From Streptomyces armeniacus (GTDB lineage: Bacteria > Actinomycetota > Actinomycetes > Streptomycetales > Streptomycetaceae), in NCBI RefSeq assembly GCF_003355155.1, contig NZ_CP031320.1, positions 496,001 to 560,000 of the forward strand: a stretch of 64,000 nucleotides of DNA, given 5' to 3'. The position numbers and the translations under genes are program-made. Below the pieces are notes generated by a model. The model did no database searches. It had not been told where the DNA came from and worked only from the letters and a program-made list of their open reading frames with translations. Of the stretch, positions 17,576-26,623 are shown in pieces. Numbering within the stretch: the first letter of the stretch is position 1; every line of letters begins with the position of its first letter.

Positions 17576-18481
17576 ATGGGACGGGTCACCGAGCGGCGGC
17601 GCGTCGTACGGGTACGGGACGGCGCGGTGAGCGTACGGCCCGACACGCTCGTCGCCGAGGAGCCGCTGGAGATCCGGCTGAACGGCAAGCCGCTGGCCGT
17701 CACGATGCGCACGCCGGGCGACGACTTCGCGCTGGCGGCGGGCTTCCTGGCCAGCGAGGGCGTGATCGGCTCCGCGCGAGAGGTCGCGAACATCGTGTAC
17801 TGCGGCGGCGCGGACGAGAGGGGCCGGAACACGTACAACGTCGTCGACGTACGGCTGGCCCCGGGCGTGCCCGTGCCCGACATCAGCCTGGAGCGGAACG
17901 TGTACACCACCTCGTCGTGCGGCCTGTGCGGCAAGGCCAGCCTCGACGCGGTGCGTACGACGGCGCGCTGGCCGCTCGAGGACCGCGGCGACGGCACGGA
18001 GGACGCCGGCGACGGCGGAGCCGCCCGCGCGGACACCGGCACCCCGGTCCGGATCCGGATGGCACCCGAGGTGCTCGCGGGCCTCCCCGACCGACTGCGC
18101 GCGGCGCAGCGGGTATTCGACCGGACCGGGGGACTCCACGCGGCGGCGCTGTTCACCCCGGAGGGCGAGCTGCTGGACGTACGGGAGGACGTCGGCCGCC
18201 ACAACGCCGTCGACAAGCTGGTGGGCCTGGCGCTGCGGCGCGGCGAACTCCCGCTGCGCGGCGGCGTGCTGATGGTCTCGGGCCGCGCCTCCTTCGAACT
18301 GGCGCAGAAGGCGGTGATGGCGGGCATCCCCGTGCTGGCCGCGGTCTCCGCGCCGTCGTCGCTCGCCGTCGACCTCGCCGCGGAGACGGGGCTGACGCTG
18401 GTCGGCTTCCTGCGCGGCACCTCCATGAACGTGTACGCGGGCGCGCACCGGCTCGCACTGCACACCGCGGTCCGGGCCTGA
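17576..18481 (+). CDS. fdhD: Formate dehydrogenase accessory sulfurtransferase FdhD
   Basis: A 301-aa protein needed to sulfurate the molybdenum cofactor before its insertion into formate dehydrogenase. It has the diagnostic CxxC of the family in [12 protein letters not shown], the N-terminal [20 protein letters not shown], and the C-terminal [27 protein letters not shown] and [15 protein letters not shown] 17576 has GGGAAGTGG just upstream; GTG 17567 would add three residues. Probably the last gene of the formate dehydrogenase operon, after a 63-nt gap with short repeats, and followed by a strong hairpin. Confidence 0.95.
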   Translation: MGRVTERRRVVRVRDGAVSVRPDTLVAEEPLEIRLNGKPLAVTMRTPGDDFALAAGFLASEGVIGSAREVANIVYCGGADERGRNTYNVVDVRLAPGVPVPDISLERNVYTTSSCGLCGKASLDAVRTTARWPLEDRGDGTEDAGDGGAARADTGTPVRIRMAPEVLAGLPDRLRAAQRVFDRTGGLHAAALFTPEGELLDVREDVGRHNAVDKLVGLALRRGELPLRGGVLMVSGRASFELAQKAVMAGIPVLAAVSAPSSLAVDLAAETGLTLVGFLRGTSMNVYAGAHRLALHTAVRA

Positions 18482-18508
18482 CGGAAGGGGCCGCTCGCGG
18501 CACGGGTC

Positions 18509-18551
18509 GGGCCCCGGCCGGCGGGGAGCGCCCCCTGCGCCGGCCGGGCCC
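18509..18551. terminator. GC-rich hairpin between fdhD and the convergent methyltransferase gene
   Basis: GGGCCCCGGCCGG (18509-18521) pairs with CCGGCCGGGCCC (18540-18551) with one bulged base. An inner GGGG/CCCC stem fills part of the loop. It sits 28 nt after fdhD and about 22 nt from the end of the opposing gene, so it may terminate transcription from both sides. Confidence 0.65.
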
Positions 18552-18573
18552 TCCCGGCGGCACCGCCGTTCCG

Positions 18574-19383
18574 CTACGGCTTGCGGGCGACGCCGCCGTA
18601 CGTCGTGACCGGCACCGGCTCGAACGGCGACGGATCCGGGCGCCACTGCGTCACCGGCACCACGCCGGGCTCGAGCAGCTCCAGGCCGTGGAACAGGCTC
18701 TCGATCCCCGCCGGGCTGCGCAGGTGGTACGGGGCGGCGCCGCTGCTGTTGTAGCGCTCGTGCGCGTCGCGGCGGGCGGCGCTGGTGTCCGTACCGTCGC
18801 TGAGCGTCAGATGGCTGCCCGGCGGCAGGGCGTCCAGCAGGCGGCGTACGAGCGACCGCGCCAGCTCGTCGTCGGGGATGTGGCCCAGGACGCCGAGCAG
18901 CATCAGGGCGACGGGCCGGTCGAAGTCCAGTGTGCGGGCGGCCGCTTCGAGTATCGGGCCGGGGTCGCGCAGGTCGGCGTCGACGTAGTCGGTGACACCC
19001 TCGGGCGTGCTGGTGAGCAGCGCGCGGGCGTGGGAGAGCACGAGCGGGTCGTTGTCGACGTAGACGACGCGTGCGTCGGGCGCGACGCGCTGAGCTATCT
19101 CGTGGGTGTTGTCGACGGTGGGCAGCCCGGTGCCGATGTCGAGGAACTGCCGGATGCCCTCCTCCCCCGCCAGATGCCGTACGGCGCGGCCGAGGAAGTG
19201 CCGTGCGCCGCGGGCGGCGTCGATGATGCCGGGGAACGTCTCGGCGAATCTGTCGCCGGCCTCCTGGTCGACGCGGTAGTTGTCCTTGCCGCCGAGCCAG
19301 TAGTTCCAGATCCGGGCCGAGTGCGGCACGGTGTTGTCGATCTCGGGTGCCACGTCGCGTTGTTGCGGACTGTCCTCGGCCAT
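18574..19383 (-). CDS. SAM-dependent methyltransferase, DUF574/Methyltransf_19 family
   Basis: A 269-aa protein of the family abundant in Streptomyces, often found in many paralogues. It shows PHSARIWNYWLGGKDNYRVD near the N-terminus, the SAM-binding FLDIGTGLPT, acidic VVYVDNDPLV, and LLGVLGHIPD. GAGGGGGA lies about 10 nt before the ATG. Substrate unknown; members of this family are mostly uncharacterised. It stands alone, convergent with fdhD and behind a separate GNAT gene. Confidence 0.9.
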   Translation of the reverse strand: MAEDSPQQRDVAPEIDNTVPHSARIWNYWLGGKDNYRVDQEAGDRFAETFPGIIDAARGARHFLGRAVRHLAGEEGIRQFLDIGTGLPTVDNTHEIAQRVAPDARVVYVDNDPLVLSHARALLTSTPEGVTDYVDADLRDPGPILEAAARTLDFDRPVALMLLGVLGHIPDDELARSLVRRLLDALPPGSHLTLSDGTDTSAARRDAHERYNSSGAAPYHLRSPAGIESLFHGLELLEPGVVPVTQWRPDPSPFEPVPVTTYGGVARKP

Positions 19384-19559
19384 CGCGCATCATCCCCCTC
19401 GCCGGCCCGTGAGCGGTGCCCGGCGGCGCCGCGTGGCGACCACCGTACCGACTCGGGGGCGGCCGTCCAGAGGTGGGGAGGCCGACGGCTGAACCGCCTC
19501 AACGCCGCCCGGTTCTTCCCTTGTTCGCTCACCGCCATGCCCCGGTGAGTCCCGCCGCC

Positions 19560-20063
19560 TCAGTCCTGCCGTGTCTCCGTACGGAACGGGCGCATGCCGC
19601 GGGCCTCGTAGTTCCGGAGCGCATTGGGGTGGTCGCGGTTGTTCGTGCTGAGCCACACGCGCCGTACGCGCGGCGCGCCGACCGCCTCGGTGGCCCACGC
19701 CTGCCGGAGGGCCAGGGTGAGGGCGTGCCCGCCCAGGCCCCGGCCCACGTACTCGGGCAGCAGCCCGAACGTGGTGATCCGCAGGTCGCCGTCGGCCTGC
19801 GGCTCCAGCGCCGTGAAGCCGGCCGTCTCGTCCTGCGCGGTGATCACCCAGTACCGGCGCAGCGGGTGGGCCAGCCACTCGTCCCACTGCTCCGGCGTGC
19901 GGGCGGCACTGCGCCAGCCGTACGGGGTGCCGATGCGCGCCGTCAGCGTACGGACGAGGGGCGAGGTGCTGTCCGTACGCCGCAGCGCGAGGCCGGGCAC
20001 AACGCGGCCGGGCCGCAGCTGTCCGGGCTCGGTCATCTCCAGGTATGTAATAGTCCTTTCCAC
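19560..20063 (-). CDS. GNAT-family N-acetyltransferase
   Basis: A 167-aa acetyltransferase. The acetyl-CoA loop is LLPEYVGRGLGGHALTLAL, and the C-terminal strand VWLSTNNRDHPNALRNYEARGM is typical of GNAT enzymes. GTG 20063 was chosen because the N-terminus TITYLEMTEPGQLRP is conserved in relatives; a later ATG at 20036 would remove it. Substrate unknown. A 176-nt gap separates it from the methyltransferase gene, which starts downstream on the same strand; no clear terminator was seen between them. Confidence 0.85.
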   Translation of the reverse strand: MERTITYLEMTEPGQLRPGRVVPGLALRRTDSTSPLVRTLTARIGTPYGWRSAARTPEQWDEWLAHPLRRYWVITAQDETAGFTALEPQADGDLRITTFGLLPEYVGRGLGGHALTLALRQAWATEAVGAPRVRRVWLSTNNRDHPNALRNYEARGMRPFRTETRQD

Positions 20064-20111
20064 CCTGTGACCCTAACAGGCGGCGGAGCGCACGTCTCCG
20101 GATTGCGGGCT

Positions 20112-20157
20112 GCCGGTCGCGGGCCGCCGGTCGCGGGCCGCCGGTCGCGGGCCGCCG
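20112..20157. repeat. 14-bp tandem repeats after the GH13 gene
   Basis: GCCGGTCGCGGGCC occurs three times head to tail (20112, 20126, 20140) followed by GCCG, between the GNAT gene start and the GH13 gene stop. It lies immediately beyond the end of the long glycoside operon. No coding role; no clear hairpin. Confidence 0.8.
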
Positions 20158-21867
20158 TCAGCCGAGCAGCCACACCGTGGTGTCGGCGGGCACGGTCACC
20201 GCGCCGCCGTCCTCGGGCGCGTCGACTGGCCCGCTGGCGAGCAGCACGCGGGAACCGGCGGTGGCCGGGACCTCGACTGCCGTACCGGTCAGGTTCGTTG
20301 CCGCCCGCAGGCCGCCGTCCCGGGCGAACGCCAGCACGCCGGGCGGCGCGTCCAGCCACCGCAGCGCGGTGCCTCCGGCGTGCAGGCGGCGCAGCCGCAG
20401 GGCCGTGCGGTACAGCTCCAGGGTGCTGTCCGGGTCGCCGGACTGCGCCTCCACGGACAGGCCGGCCCAGCCGCCGGGCTGCGGCAGCCACCCGCCGGAG
20501 GGACCGAAGCCGAGCGAGGGCCCGCCGCGCGTCCACGGCAGCGGCACGCGGCACCCGTCACGTCCCTTGCGGCGTCCGCCGGACCGGAACCGTACGGGGT
20601 CCTGGAGCACGCCGTCGGGCAGGTCGGGCACCTCGGCGAGGCCGAGTTCCTCGCCCTGGTAGAGGTACGCCGAGCCGGGCAGCGCCAGCATGAGCAGCGC
20701 GGCGGCGCGGGCACGGCGCAGCCCAGCGGCGTGGTCCGCGGGCGGCGCGGCGCCGCCGCCGGACAGCCACGCGTCGAGGTCCGTGCCGGCGGGCAGCGCG
20801 AGACGGGTGGCGTGCCGTACGACGTCGTGGTTGGACAGCACCCAGGTCGGTGCCGCGCCGGTGGACGCGGCCGCGTCCAGCGAACGGTCCACGACGGCGC
20901 GGAGCGAGGCGGCGTCCCACGGGGTGCCGAGGAAGTCGAAGTTGAACGCCTGGTGCAGCTCGTCGGCCCGCGTGTACAGCGCCCGCCGGTGTCCCTCCGC
21001 CCAGGACTCGGCGACACCGACGCGCGGCGGCTCGTACGCGTCCAGTACGCGCCGGAAGGAACGCAGGATGGCGTGCACCTCGTCGCGGTCCCACACCGGG
21101 TGGCCGCCCTCGGCGCCCGCGCCGACGATCCCGTGGTGCCGCTGCCCGTCGCCGAGGTCCCGCAGCGGCTCGTCGAGGTCCTTGGCCATGCCGTGCGCCA
21201 CGTCGAAGCGGAACCCGTCCACGCCTCGGTCGAGCCAGAACCGCAGTACGGCCTGGAACTCCTCGGTGACCTCGGGGTTGCGCCAGTCCAGATCGGGCTG
21301 CTCGGCGGCGAACAGGTGCAGGTACCACTGCCCGTCCGGCACCCGCCGCCAGGCGCTGCCGCCGAACACCGACTGCCAGTCGCTGGGCGGTTCGGCGCCG
21401 CCGTCGCGGCCGTCCCGGAAGACGTAGCGGGCGCGTGCGGCGCTGCCGGGCGGCGAGTCGAGCGCCTCGCGGAACCACGGGTGCTCGTCGGAGGTGTGGT
21501 TGGGGACGATGTCCACGATCACGCGCAGGCCGAGCTCGTGTGCGCGGCGTACGAGCGCGTCGGCGTCGGCGAGGGTGCCGAAGCGGGGGTCGACGTCGCG
21601 GTAGTCGCTGACGTCGTAGCCGCCGTCGGCCATCGGGGAGGGGTAGAAGGGGGTCAGCCAGACGGCGTCGGCGCCGAGTCCGGCGATGTGGCCGAGCCGT
21701 GAGGTGGCGCCGGGCAGGTCGCCGACGCCGTCACCGTCGGAGTCGGCGAAGCTGCGGACGTAGATCTGGTAGATGACGGCGTCACGCCACCAGTCGTGCG
21801 ACGCGCGGGCCGGGTCGCCGGTCCGGGTCTGGGTCTGGGGCTGGGTCGGGGTCTTGGGCTGGGTCAT
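20158..21867 (-). CDS. GH13 alpha-glucosidase / oligo-1,6-glucosidase-type glycosidase
   Basis: A 569-aa cytoplasmic glycosidase (no signal peptide). The N-terminus WWRDAVIYQIYVRSFADSDGDGVGDL is typical of GH13 alpha-glucosidases and trehalose/sucrose-acting relatives. Catalytic residues are the nucleophile Asp222 in DGFRFDVAHG, acid/base Glu287 in VGVAESW, and Asp348 in LSNHDVVR. It would hydrolyse short alpha-glucosides taken up by the ABC transporter encoded at the other end of the operon. Its ATG overlaps the DUF1537 stop (ATGA), making it the last gene of the operon. Confidence 0.9.
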   Translation of the reverse strand: MTQPKTPTQPQTQTRTGDPARASHDWWRDAVIYQIYVRSFADSDGDGVGDLPGATSRLGHIAGLGADAVWLTPFYPSPMADGGYDVSDYRDVDPRFGTLADADALVRRAHELGLRVIVDIVPNHTSDEHPWFREALDSPPGSAARARYVFRDGRDGGAEPPSDWQSVFGGSAWRRVPDGQWYLHLFAAEQPDLDWRNPEVTEEFQAVLRFWLDRGVDGFRFDVAHGMAKDLDEPLRDLGDGQRHHGIVGAGAEGGHPVWDRDEVHAILRSFRRVLDAYEPPRVGVAESWAEGHRRALYTRADELHQAFNFDFLGTPWDAASLRAVVDRSLDAAASTGAAPTWVLSNHDVVRHATRLALPAGTDLDAWLSGGGAAPPADHAAGLRRARAAALLMLALPGSAYLYQGEELGLAEVPDLPDGVLQDPVRFRSGGRRKGRDGCRVPLPWTRGGPSLGFGPSGGWLPQPGGWAGLSVEAQSGDPDSTLELYRTALRLRRLHAGGTALRWLDAPPGVLAFARDGGLRAATNLTGTAVEVPATAGSRVLLASGPVDAPEDGGAVTVPADTTVWLLG

Positions 21868-23207
21868 GCGTGGAGGCCTCCCGTGACGAGTGCGTCCTCG
21901 GCGGTCACGAAGAGGTCCTCGCCGCCGAAGTTGCCGGATTTGAGCGCCAGATTGACGGTGCGGCCGCCGTACTCGGCGGCGGTCCAGGGGACGCCGGGGG
22001 CGATGGCGGGTCCGATCCGGAACCGTTCGATGCCGACGGCCGAGGCGACCGCTCCCGAGGTCTCGCCTCCGGCCACCACCAGGCGGCGGAAACCGGAGCC
22101 GAGGAGGCCGCGCGCGCACGCGGCCAGCGCGCGCTCCACCGCCTCCGCCGCGTCCGCCGCGCCGAACCGGCCCTGGACGGCGCGCACTTCCTCGCGGTCG
22201 TCCGCGCTGTACAGCAGCACCGGCCTCGGCCCGGCGTGCCCCCGCGCCCACTCCAGCGCGCCCGCGACCGTGCCCTCCGGGTCCGCGAGCAGCGATGCCA
22301 CGGGCAGCTTGCGGGACGGCAGGACGCGCCGCGCGTACGCGGTCTGGTCGAGGGTGGCGTCGGAGACGCTGCCCGCGAGGACTGCGCCGGGGCCGTGCGC
22401 CACGTCGATACGTGCGGCACCGTCGGGGTCCGGCCCGCTGCCCGTACGGTGCGCTCGTGGCGGCGGCAGGGCCAGCGCGAGCCCTGAGCCGCCGGTGAGC
22501 AGCGGGAGCCGGCGGGTGGCGCGTACGAGGGGCGGGAAGTCGTCGTTGCCGAGCACGTCGGTGACGACGATTCGGGCGCCGCCGCCCGTGACGGCGTCCA
22601 GGTGCGCGCGTACGGCCGCGTCCCCGGCACGGAGCACGTGGTGCGGCAGCAGCCCCACGCGGTGCCGGGTCTGCGCCGCGAGTACCCGTACGAGGTCCGG
22701 GTCGGTCATCGGCGTCAGCGGATGGTGCCGCATGCCGCTCTCGCTCAACAGCCGGTCCCCGACGAAGAGATGGCCCTGGTAGACGGTGCGGCCGTTGTCG
22801 GGGAACGCGGGGCAGGCCACGGTCCACGGCGCCCCGGTGGCCTCGAGGAGCGCGTCGGTGACGGGGCCGATGTTGCCCTCGGGCGTGGAGTCGAAGGTCG
22901 AGCAGTACTTGAACCAGTAGCGCGTACAGCCCAGTCCGGCCAGCCCCCGGTGCGCGTCGAGCGCGGCGGCGACCGCCTCGGCGGGCGGCACCGTACGGGT
23001 CTTCAGCGCGACGACCACGGCGTCCGCCGGCTCCCCTTGAGCGGCGGGAGCGGCGGGGGCGGCCGGGGTGCCGACGGTGAGTGTGGTGCGGTGGCCCGCC
23101 CGTACGAGGTTCCCGGCCAGGTCGGTGGCGCCGGTGAAGTCGTCGGCGATACAGCCCAGATACGGCCCTGACATCCGGCCGCCGGCCGTCGCGGCCGTAC
23201 CCCTCAT
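21864..23207 (-). CDS. DUF1537 four-carbon acid sugar kinase family protein
   Basis: A 447-aa ATP-dependent kinase of the OtnK/DtnK type. The N-terminal sugar-acid domain has GCIADDFTGATDLAGNLVRAGHRT and the C-terminal nucleotide domain has VVAGGETSGAVASAVGI and NLALKSGNFGGEDLF. Known members phosphorylate D-threonate, L-threonate, erythronate and related acids. ATG 23207 overlaps the racemase stop (ATGA) and was chosen for that reason; ATG 23174 (MSGPYLG) matches the usual family start and is nearly as likely. With the adjacent YihT-like aldolase and racemase-family genes it suggests breakdown of an unusual sugar acid or ketose. Confidence 0.85.
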   Translation of the reverse strand: MRGTAATAGGRMSGPYLGCIADDFTGATDLAGNLVRAGHRTTLTVGTPAAPAAPAAQGEPADAVVVALKTRTVPPAEAVAAALDAHRGLAGLGCTRYWFKYCSTFDSTPEGNIGPVTDALLEATGAPWTVACPAFPDNGRTVYQGHLFVGDRLLSESGMRHHPLTPMTDPDLVRVLAAQTRHRVGLLPHHVLRAGDAAVRAHLDAVTGGGARIVVTDVLGNDDFPPLVRATRRLPLLTGGSGLALALPPPRAHRTGSGPDPDGAARIDVAHGPGAVLAGSVSDATLDQTAYARRVLPSRKLPVASLLADPEGTVAGALEWARGHAGPRPVLLYSADDREEVRAVQGRFGAADAAEAVERALAACARGLLGSGFRRLVVAGGETSGAVASAVGIERFRIGPAIAPGVPWTAAEYGGRTVNLALKSGNFGGEDLFVTAEDALVTGGLHA

Positions 23208-23965
23208 GTCCGCGCCGTCCCGTGCCCGTCGGGCGGCGGCGACGCGAGGGCGGCGAGCTGCGCCGTGCCGCTGCGGGGTGAGGTCAGCACGGGTACGCCG
23301 AGTTCGCCGCCGTCCGCTCCGGGCGACCGGAGCGCGGCCGCCATCGACGCCTGCGCCAGCACCAGTACGTCGTGCCCGGCCGCGAGGCGCCGCGCCTCCG
23401 CGGCGATCAGCGCGTCGTGCTCCTCCGGCCGACCCTCGGTACGAGCCCGGTACGCGCCCTCGCAGGTGGACGTCGTGAGCTCGATGCGGGCGCCCGCGTC
23501 CGCCGCCTGACGGCGGATCAGCTCGGCGGTGGGCTCCAGCGTGGAGGAGAGCGTGGCCAGTACGCCGATACGCGGCCCCGTACGGATCGCCTCCGCCGCC
23601 ATCGGCGCGTCCACCCGCAGCACCGGGATGTCCACGAGCGCCCGCGCCTGTTCGGCCGCCGGCCCGATCGAGGAGCAGGTGACCAGCACGGCGCGGGCGC
23701 CCGCCGCCTCCGCCTGCGCGATGTGCGACGCGAGCCGCGCGGTGGTGCGGGGCAGCGGCCCGTAGGCGATGGTGTCGGCGAGCAGGCTCTCGTCCACCAT
23801 GTGGTACGGGCGCACGCCGGGCGCCTCCTCCCGCAGCAGCGGATCGAACACCGCCGGGAGTGCGGCGACGGTGTGCAGGACGCACATGCGCGGCGTCCCG
23901 TCTCCCGGCCCCTTGCGGTCCCCGGCTCCCGCGTCGCGTACGGCTGGTGTGCCGGGCGCCGTCAT
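23204..23965 (-). CDS. Aspartate/glutamate racemase-family protein
   Basis: A 253-aa protein with the two catalytic-cysteine regions of the Asp/Glu/hydantoin racemase fold: VTCSSIGPAAEQA and TTSTCEGAYRAR, plus VLRVDAPMAAEAI and VLVLAQASMA. It follows the aldolase with a 4-nt overlap and overlaps the DUF1537 gene by 4 nt. GGGGGAG precedes the ATG by about 5 nt. In catabolic operons such proteins may epimerise or isomerise a sugar acid rather than an amino acid; the true substrate is not visible. Confidence 0.82.
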   Translation of the reverse strand: MTAPGTPAVRDAGAGDRKGPGDGTPRMCVLHTVAALPAVFDPLLREEAPGVRPYHMVDESLLADTIAYGPLPRTTARLASHIAQAEAAGARAVLVTCSSIGPAAEQARALVDIPVLRVDAPMAAEAIRTGPRIGVLATLSSTLEPTAELIRRQAADAGARIELTTSTCEGAYRARTEGRPEEHDALIAAEARRLAAGHDVLVLAQASMAAALRSPGADGGELGVPVLTSPRSGTAQLAALASPPPDGHGTART

Positions 23966-24903
23966 GCCGCTCCCCCTTCCGCGTCGTGAGCCTCCCGCAC
24001 CGCCGACCACCAGGGCCGTCCGTGCCGGTCGACGATCTCGCCGAGGAGCCGCAGCCGTTCGGCGCACTCGCCCCGCAGGGCGGCCACCGGGTCGGGCGCA
24101 CCCAGCGCGGACGTCCACAGGGCGCGCCCCGCGAGGAAGCCGGAGGCACCGGCGCGGCAGGCGGCCTCGACGGCACGCGGGAAGTCGTCCGGCTCGACGC
24201 CCTGCGACAGCACGACCCACGGCACGTCCACCACCGCGTGGATACGGGCCGCCTCGGCGGCGATCCGCTCCACGGTGCCCTTGCCGCCGTCCGGCACCTG
24301 GCACTTGTAGAGGGAGGGCCGCAGCGGGGCGAGTTCGGTGGCGGCCTCCACGATGGCGTCGTTCAGGCGGAAGGTGCCTTCCGCCGCCTCGCCGGGGGTG
24401 GGGCGCGCCACCGGCTCCAGTACGGAGGCCAGCCCCGCCGCGCGGCACATCCGTACGAAGCGCTCGGCCATCTCCGTACGGTGCGCGCGGAGGCCGTCGC
24501 GCTGCCAGATGACGAGCAGCTTCAGGGCGCGTATACCGTCCGCTGCGGCGGCGTCGGGAACGACGGCTTGGTCGATCGCGGTGCCGGTGACGGGGCCGCC
24601 CGGCTCCTGGGTGAGCGCGTCGGCCGCGAGGATCGGCGCGCAGCTGTCCGGGAGGGCGCGTTCGGCGAGCATGCGGTCGCAGCCGTAGTGCCGGTCGATC
24701 AGCAGGGCGGAGGCGTACGGCCCCAACTCGCGGGCGACGGCCAGCTTGAACCCGGTCATGTCGCCGTCCCCGACACGGTCCCGGTCCCGGCCGGTCCGCT
24801 CGGCCATCATGGTCCGCAGGGAGTCCCGCTGATCCATGGCCACCATGGCGAAGGTCCCGCTGGGGCGGGAGAGGGGGGCGACGGGTGAGTGTTCGGTATT
24901 CAC
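23962..24903 (-). CDS. Class I aldolase of the LacD / YihT (sulfofructose-phosphate aldolase) family
   Basis: A 313-aa TIM-barrel aldolase. It matches the Escherichia coli YihT pattern along its length as recalled: GTFAMVAMDQRDSLR, FKLAVARELGPYASALLID, ALKLLVIW, the Schiff-base lysine in SLYKCQVP (Lys200), PWVVLSQGVEP, and GASGFLAGRALWTS. YihT and LacD cleave ketose-phosphate to dihydroxyacetone phosphate and an aldehyde. Here it may cleave a product of the FGGY or DUF1537 kinases. The GTG start has GGAG about 9 nt upstream. It begins after a 220-nt gap containing a dispersed inverted repeat, so it may have some independent expression. Confidence 0.85.
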   Translation of the reverse strand: MNTEHSPVAPLSRPSGTFAMVAMDQRDSLRTMMAERTGRDRDRVGDGDMTGFKLAVARELGPYASALLIDRHYGCDRMLAERALPDSCAPILAADALTQEPGGPVTGTAIDQAVVPDAAAADGIRALKLLVIWQRDGLRAHRTEMAERFVRMCRAAGLASVLEPVARPTPGEAAEGTFRLNDAIVEAATELAPLRPSLYKCQVPDGGKGTVERIAAEAARIHAVVDVPWVVLSQGVEPDDFPRAVEAACRAGASGFLAGRALWTSALGAPDPVAALRGECAERLRLLGEIVDRHGRPWWSAVREAHDAEGGAA

Positions 24904-24992
24904 GCTCGCAACTCCAAGGTCGGGTTCATTCGTTCAGCGCCGCCGTGATCCAACGGCCCGCCCCTGAGGACAGACCGAAGCGGCCACGATCC

Positions 24993-25110
24993 AGCCCGTC
25001 CGGCGCTTGAGGACGGACCGGAGCGGCCACACTCGGCAAGTGGGCCAAAAGCCTGTGGCCCAGCGCGCGTTCGCCGTGGCCGGGGGCCGTCCTCAAACGC
25101 CGGACGGGCT
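24993..25110. repeat. Dispersed intergenic inverted repeat, copy A
   Basis: A 24-bp left arm at 24993-25016 (AGCCCGTCCGGCGCTTGAGG then ACGG) pairs with the right arm at 25087-25110 with 23 of 24 matches. About 70 nt separate the arms. A degraded partial left arm precedes it (24953-24985). The same arms recur at 44313 (left only) and 46157-46274. It lies between the FGGY kinase and aldolase genes of one operon, where it could reduce downstream transcription. Confidence 0.85.
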
Positions 25111-25123
25111 TGGATGGTTGGCG

Positions 25124-26623
25124 TCACCCGGGGCCGTCCCCACGCGCCACCCGCGGCAGAAACTCCCCCCGGTACACCACGTCGTACGCCGCCGCGTCCT
25201 CGCTCTCCCCCGGTGCCCCCGCCACCGTCCCCAGTGGCGGGGGCACCGGCAGGCCCGCCGCGGTGCCCGCGAGCAGGGCCGCGCCCAGCGCGGGCGCACG
25301 CGGCTCCGTGAGCAGGCGTGTCGGCCACCGCGTCACGGCGGCCTTCACGCGTGGCCAGCGCGGCTGGGCCACGGGCCCACCGAGGAGCGTGACTTCGCGC
25401 GGCGCGGCGCCGTTCAGCGCGGCCTGGGTCTCCGCCATCCAGCGCGCCTGGTACGCGGTGCCCTCGACGACGGCCAGCGCGAGCCGCGCCGGCCCGTCGT
25501 CGGGCCCGAGCCCGTGGACGGCCACGCGACGACGGGGGTCGGGCGCGGGCGCGGCGCGCCCGTTGAGGTACGGCTCGACGACGAGGCCGGTGGGCCCCGT
25601 TCCGGCGGTGTCGAGGAGTGCGCCGAAGCGCCGGATGCGTTCGGCGCCGCCGGGCAGCCCGAGCAGGTCGGCGTACCACTCGACGAGCGCGCCGCAGCTG
25701 CCCGAGCCCGCCATCACGTACCAGTGCCGGCCGTCGGCGTGCCGCCCGTAGCCCATGCCCTCCGCGAGGGCGCGGGCCGCGTCGGGGGCGGCCGTGCTCA
25801 GGGTGAACACGGCCTCCGCCGTGCCCATGGAGTCGGCGACGGCGCCCGCCGTACGGACGCCCGCCGCCCACGCGCCCACGAGGTGGTCGTGTCCGGCGAC
25901 GGTCACGGGTACGCCCGTACGCAGGCCCGGTACGCGTGCGGCGCCCGCCGCGCTGACCGGGCCGACGGGTTCGCCCGGCGCGCGTACGGGCGGGAGGCGG
26001 CGGGGCGACAGCCCGGCCAGCGCGGTGAGTCCGGGGTCCCAGCGGCGGCCGTGCACGTCGTAGGCCATGGTCCGCTGGGCGAAGGTCGCGTCGGTGGCGA
26101 CGTGCCCGGTGAGCGCGTGGCCGACGAGGTCGGCGGCGCCGGACCACACGTGCATGCGGCGCAGCGCGTCGGGGTGCCGCTCGGCCAGCCAGCACCAGCG
26201 GGCGAGCGTGGCCTTCGCGGAGGGCCGTACGCCGGTGGTGGCGTGCAGGGCGGAGGCACCGGCCGTACGGGCGAGCCGCGCGGCCTGGTCCGCGCCGCGC
26301 GGGTCGGACCAGGCGAGCAGCGGGCCGGTCTGGCGGCCGTCCGCGTCGAGCGGTACGCCGGTCTCGGCCATGCCGGTGAGGCCGACGGCCTCCGGCGAAC
26401 GCCCGGACGCGGCAACGGCCTCGGCCAGCGCGCCGAGTGCGGCGGCGGCGAGCGCCGCCGCGTCCTGTTCGCCGAGGGGCGTGGGCCGTACGGCCGCGCC
26501 GAGGACCGTGCCGTCCGCCGCGCACACCACGGCCTTCGTACGGGTGGTGCCGACGTCCACCCCGGCCAGCGCGGCACCGCCCGCCTCCGGCTGCCCCACA
26601 GAGCTCTCCCGCCTCACGCTCAT
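25124..26623 (-). CDS. FGGY-family carbohydrate kinase
   Basis: A 499-aa sugar kinase. The N-terminal phosphate loop is AGVDVGTTRTKAVV, the catalytic aspartate is in TVAGHDHLVGAWAAG, and the C-terminal ATP site includes LLGGPVAQPRW and APALGAALLAG. It would phosphorylate a pentulose, hexulose or polyol. ATG 26623 has AGGAGA about 4 nt upstream and overlaps the stop of a 29-aa ORF (ATGA). With the aldolase downstream it suggests a ketose-1-phosphate route; the sugar cannot be named from sequence. Confidence 0.88.
   Translation of the reverse strand: MSVRRESSVGQPEAGGAALAGVDVGTTRTKAVVCAADGTVLGAAVRPTPLGEQDAAALAAAALGALAEAVAASGRSPEAVGLTGMAETGVPLDADGRQTGPLLAWSDPRGADQAARLARTAGASALHATTGVRPSAKATLARWCWLAERHPDALRRMHVWSGAADLVGHALTGHVATDATFAQRTMAYDVHGRRWDPGLTALAGLSPRRLPPVRAPGEPVGPVSAAGAARVPGLRTGVPVTVAGHDHLVGAWAAGVRTAGAVADSMGTAEAVFTLSTAAPDAARALAEGMGYGRHADGRHWYVMAGSGSCGALVEWYADLLGLPGGAERIRRFGALLDTAGTGPTGLVVEPYLNGRAAPAPDPRRRVAVHGLGPDDGPARLALAVVEGTAYQARWMAETQAALNGAAPREVTLLGGPVAQPRWPRVKAAVTRWPTRLLTEPRAPALGAALLAGTAAGLPVPPPLGTVAGAPGESEDAAAYDVVYRGEFLPRVARGDGPG

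Noticed and set aside
23962..24903. Sulfoquinovose degradation gene set
   Set aside because: Only the aldolase resembles the sulfoglycolytic enzyme; the glycosidase, isomerase and PfkB kinase of that pathway are not in the window.
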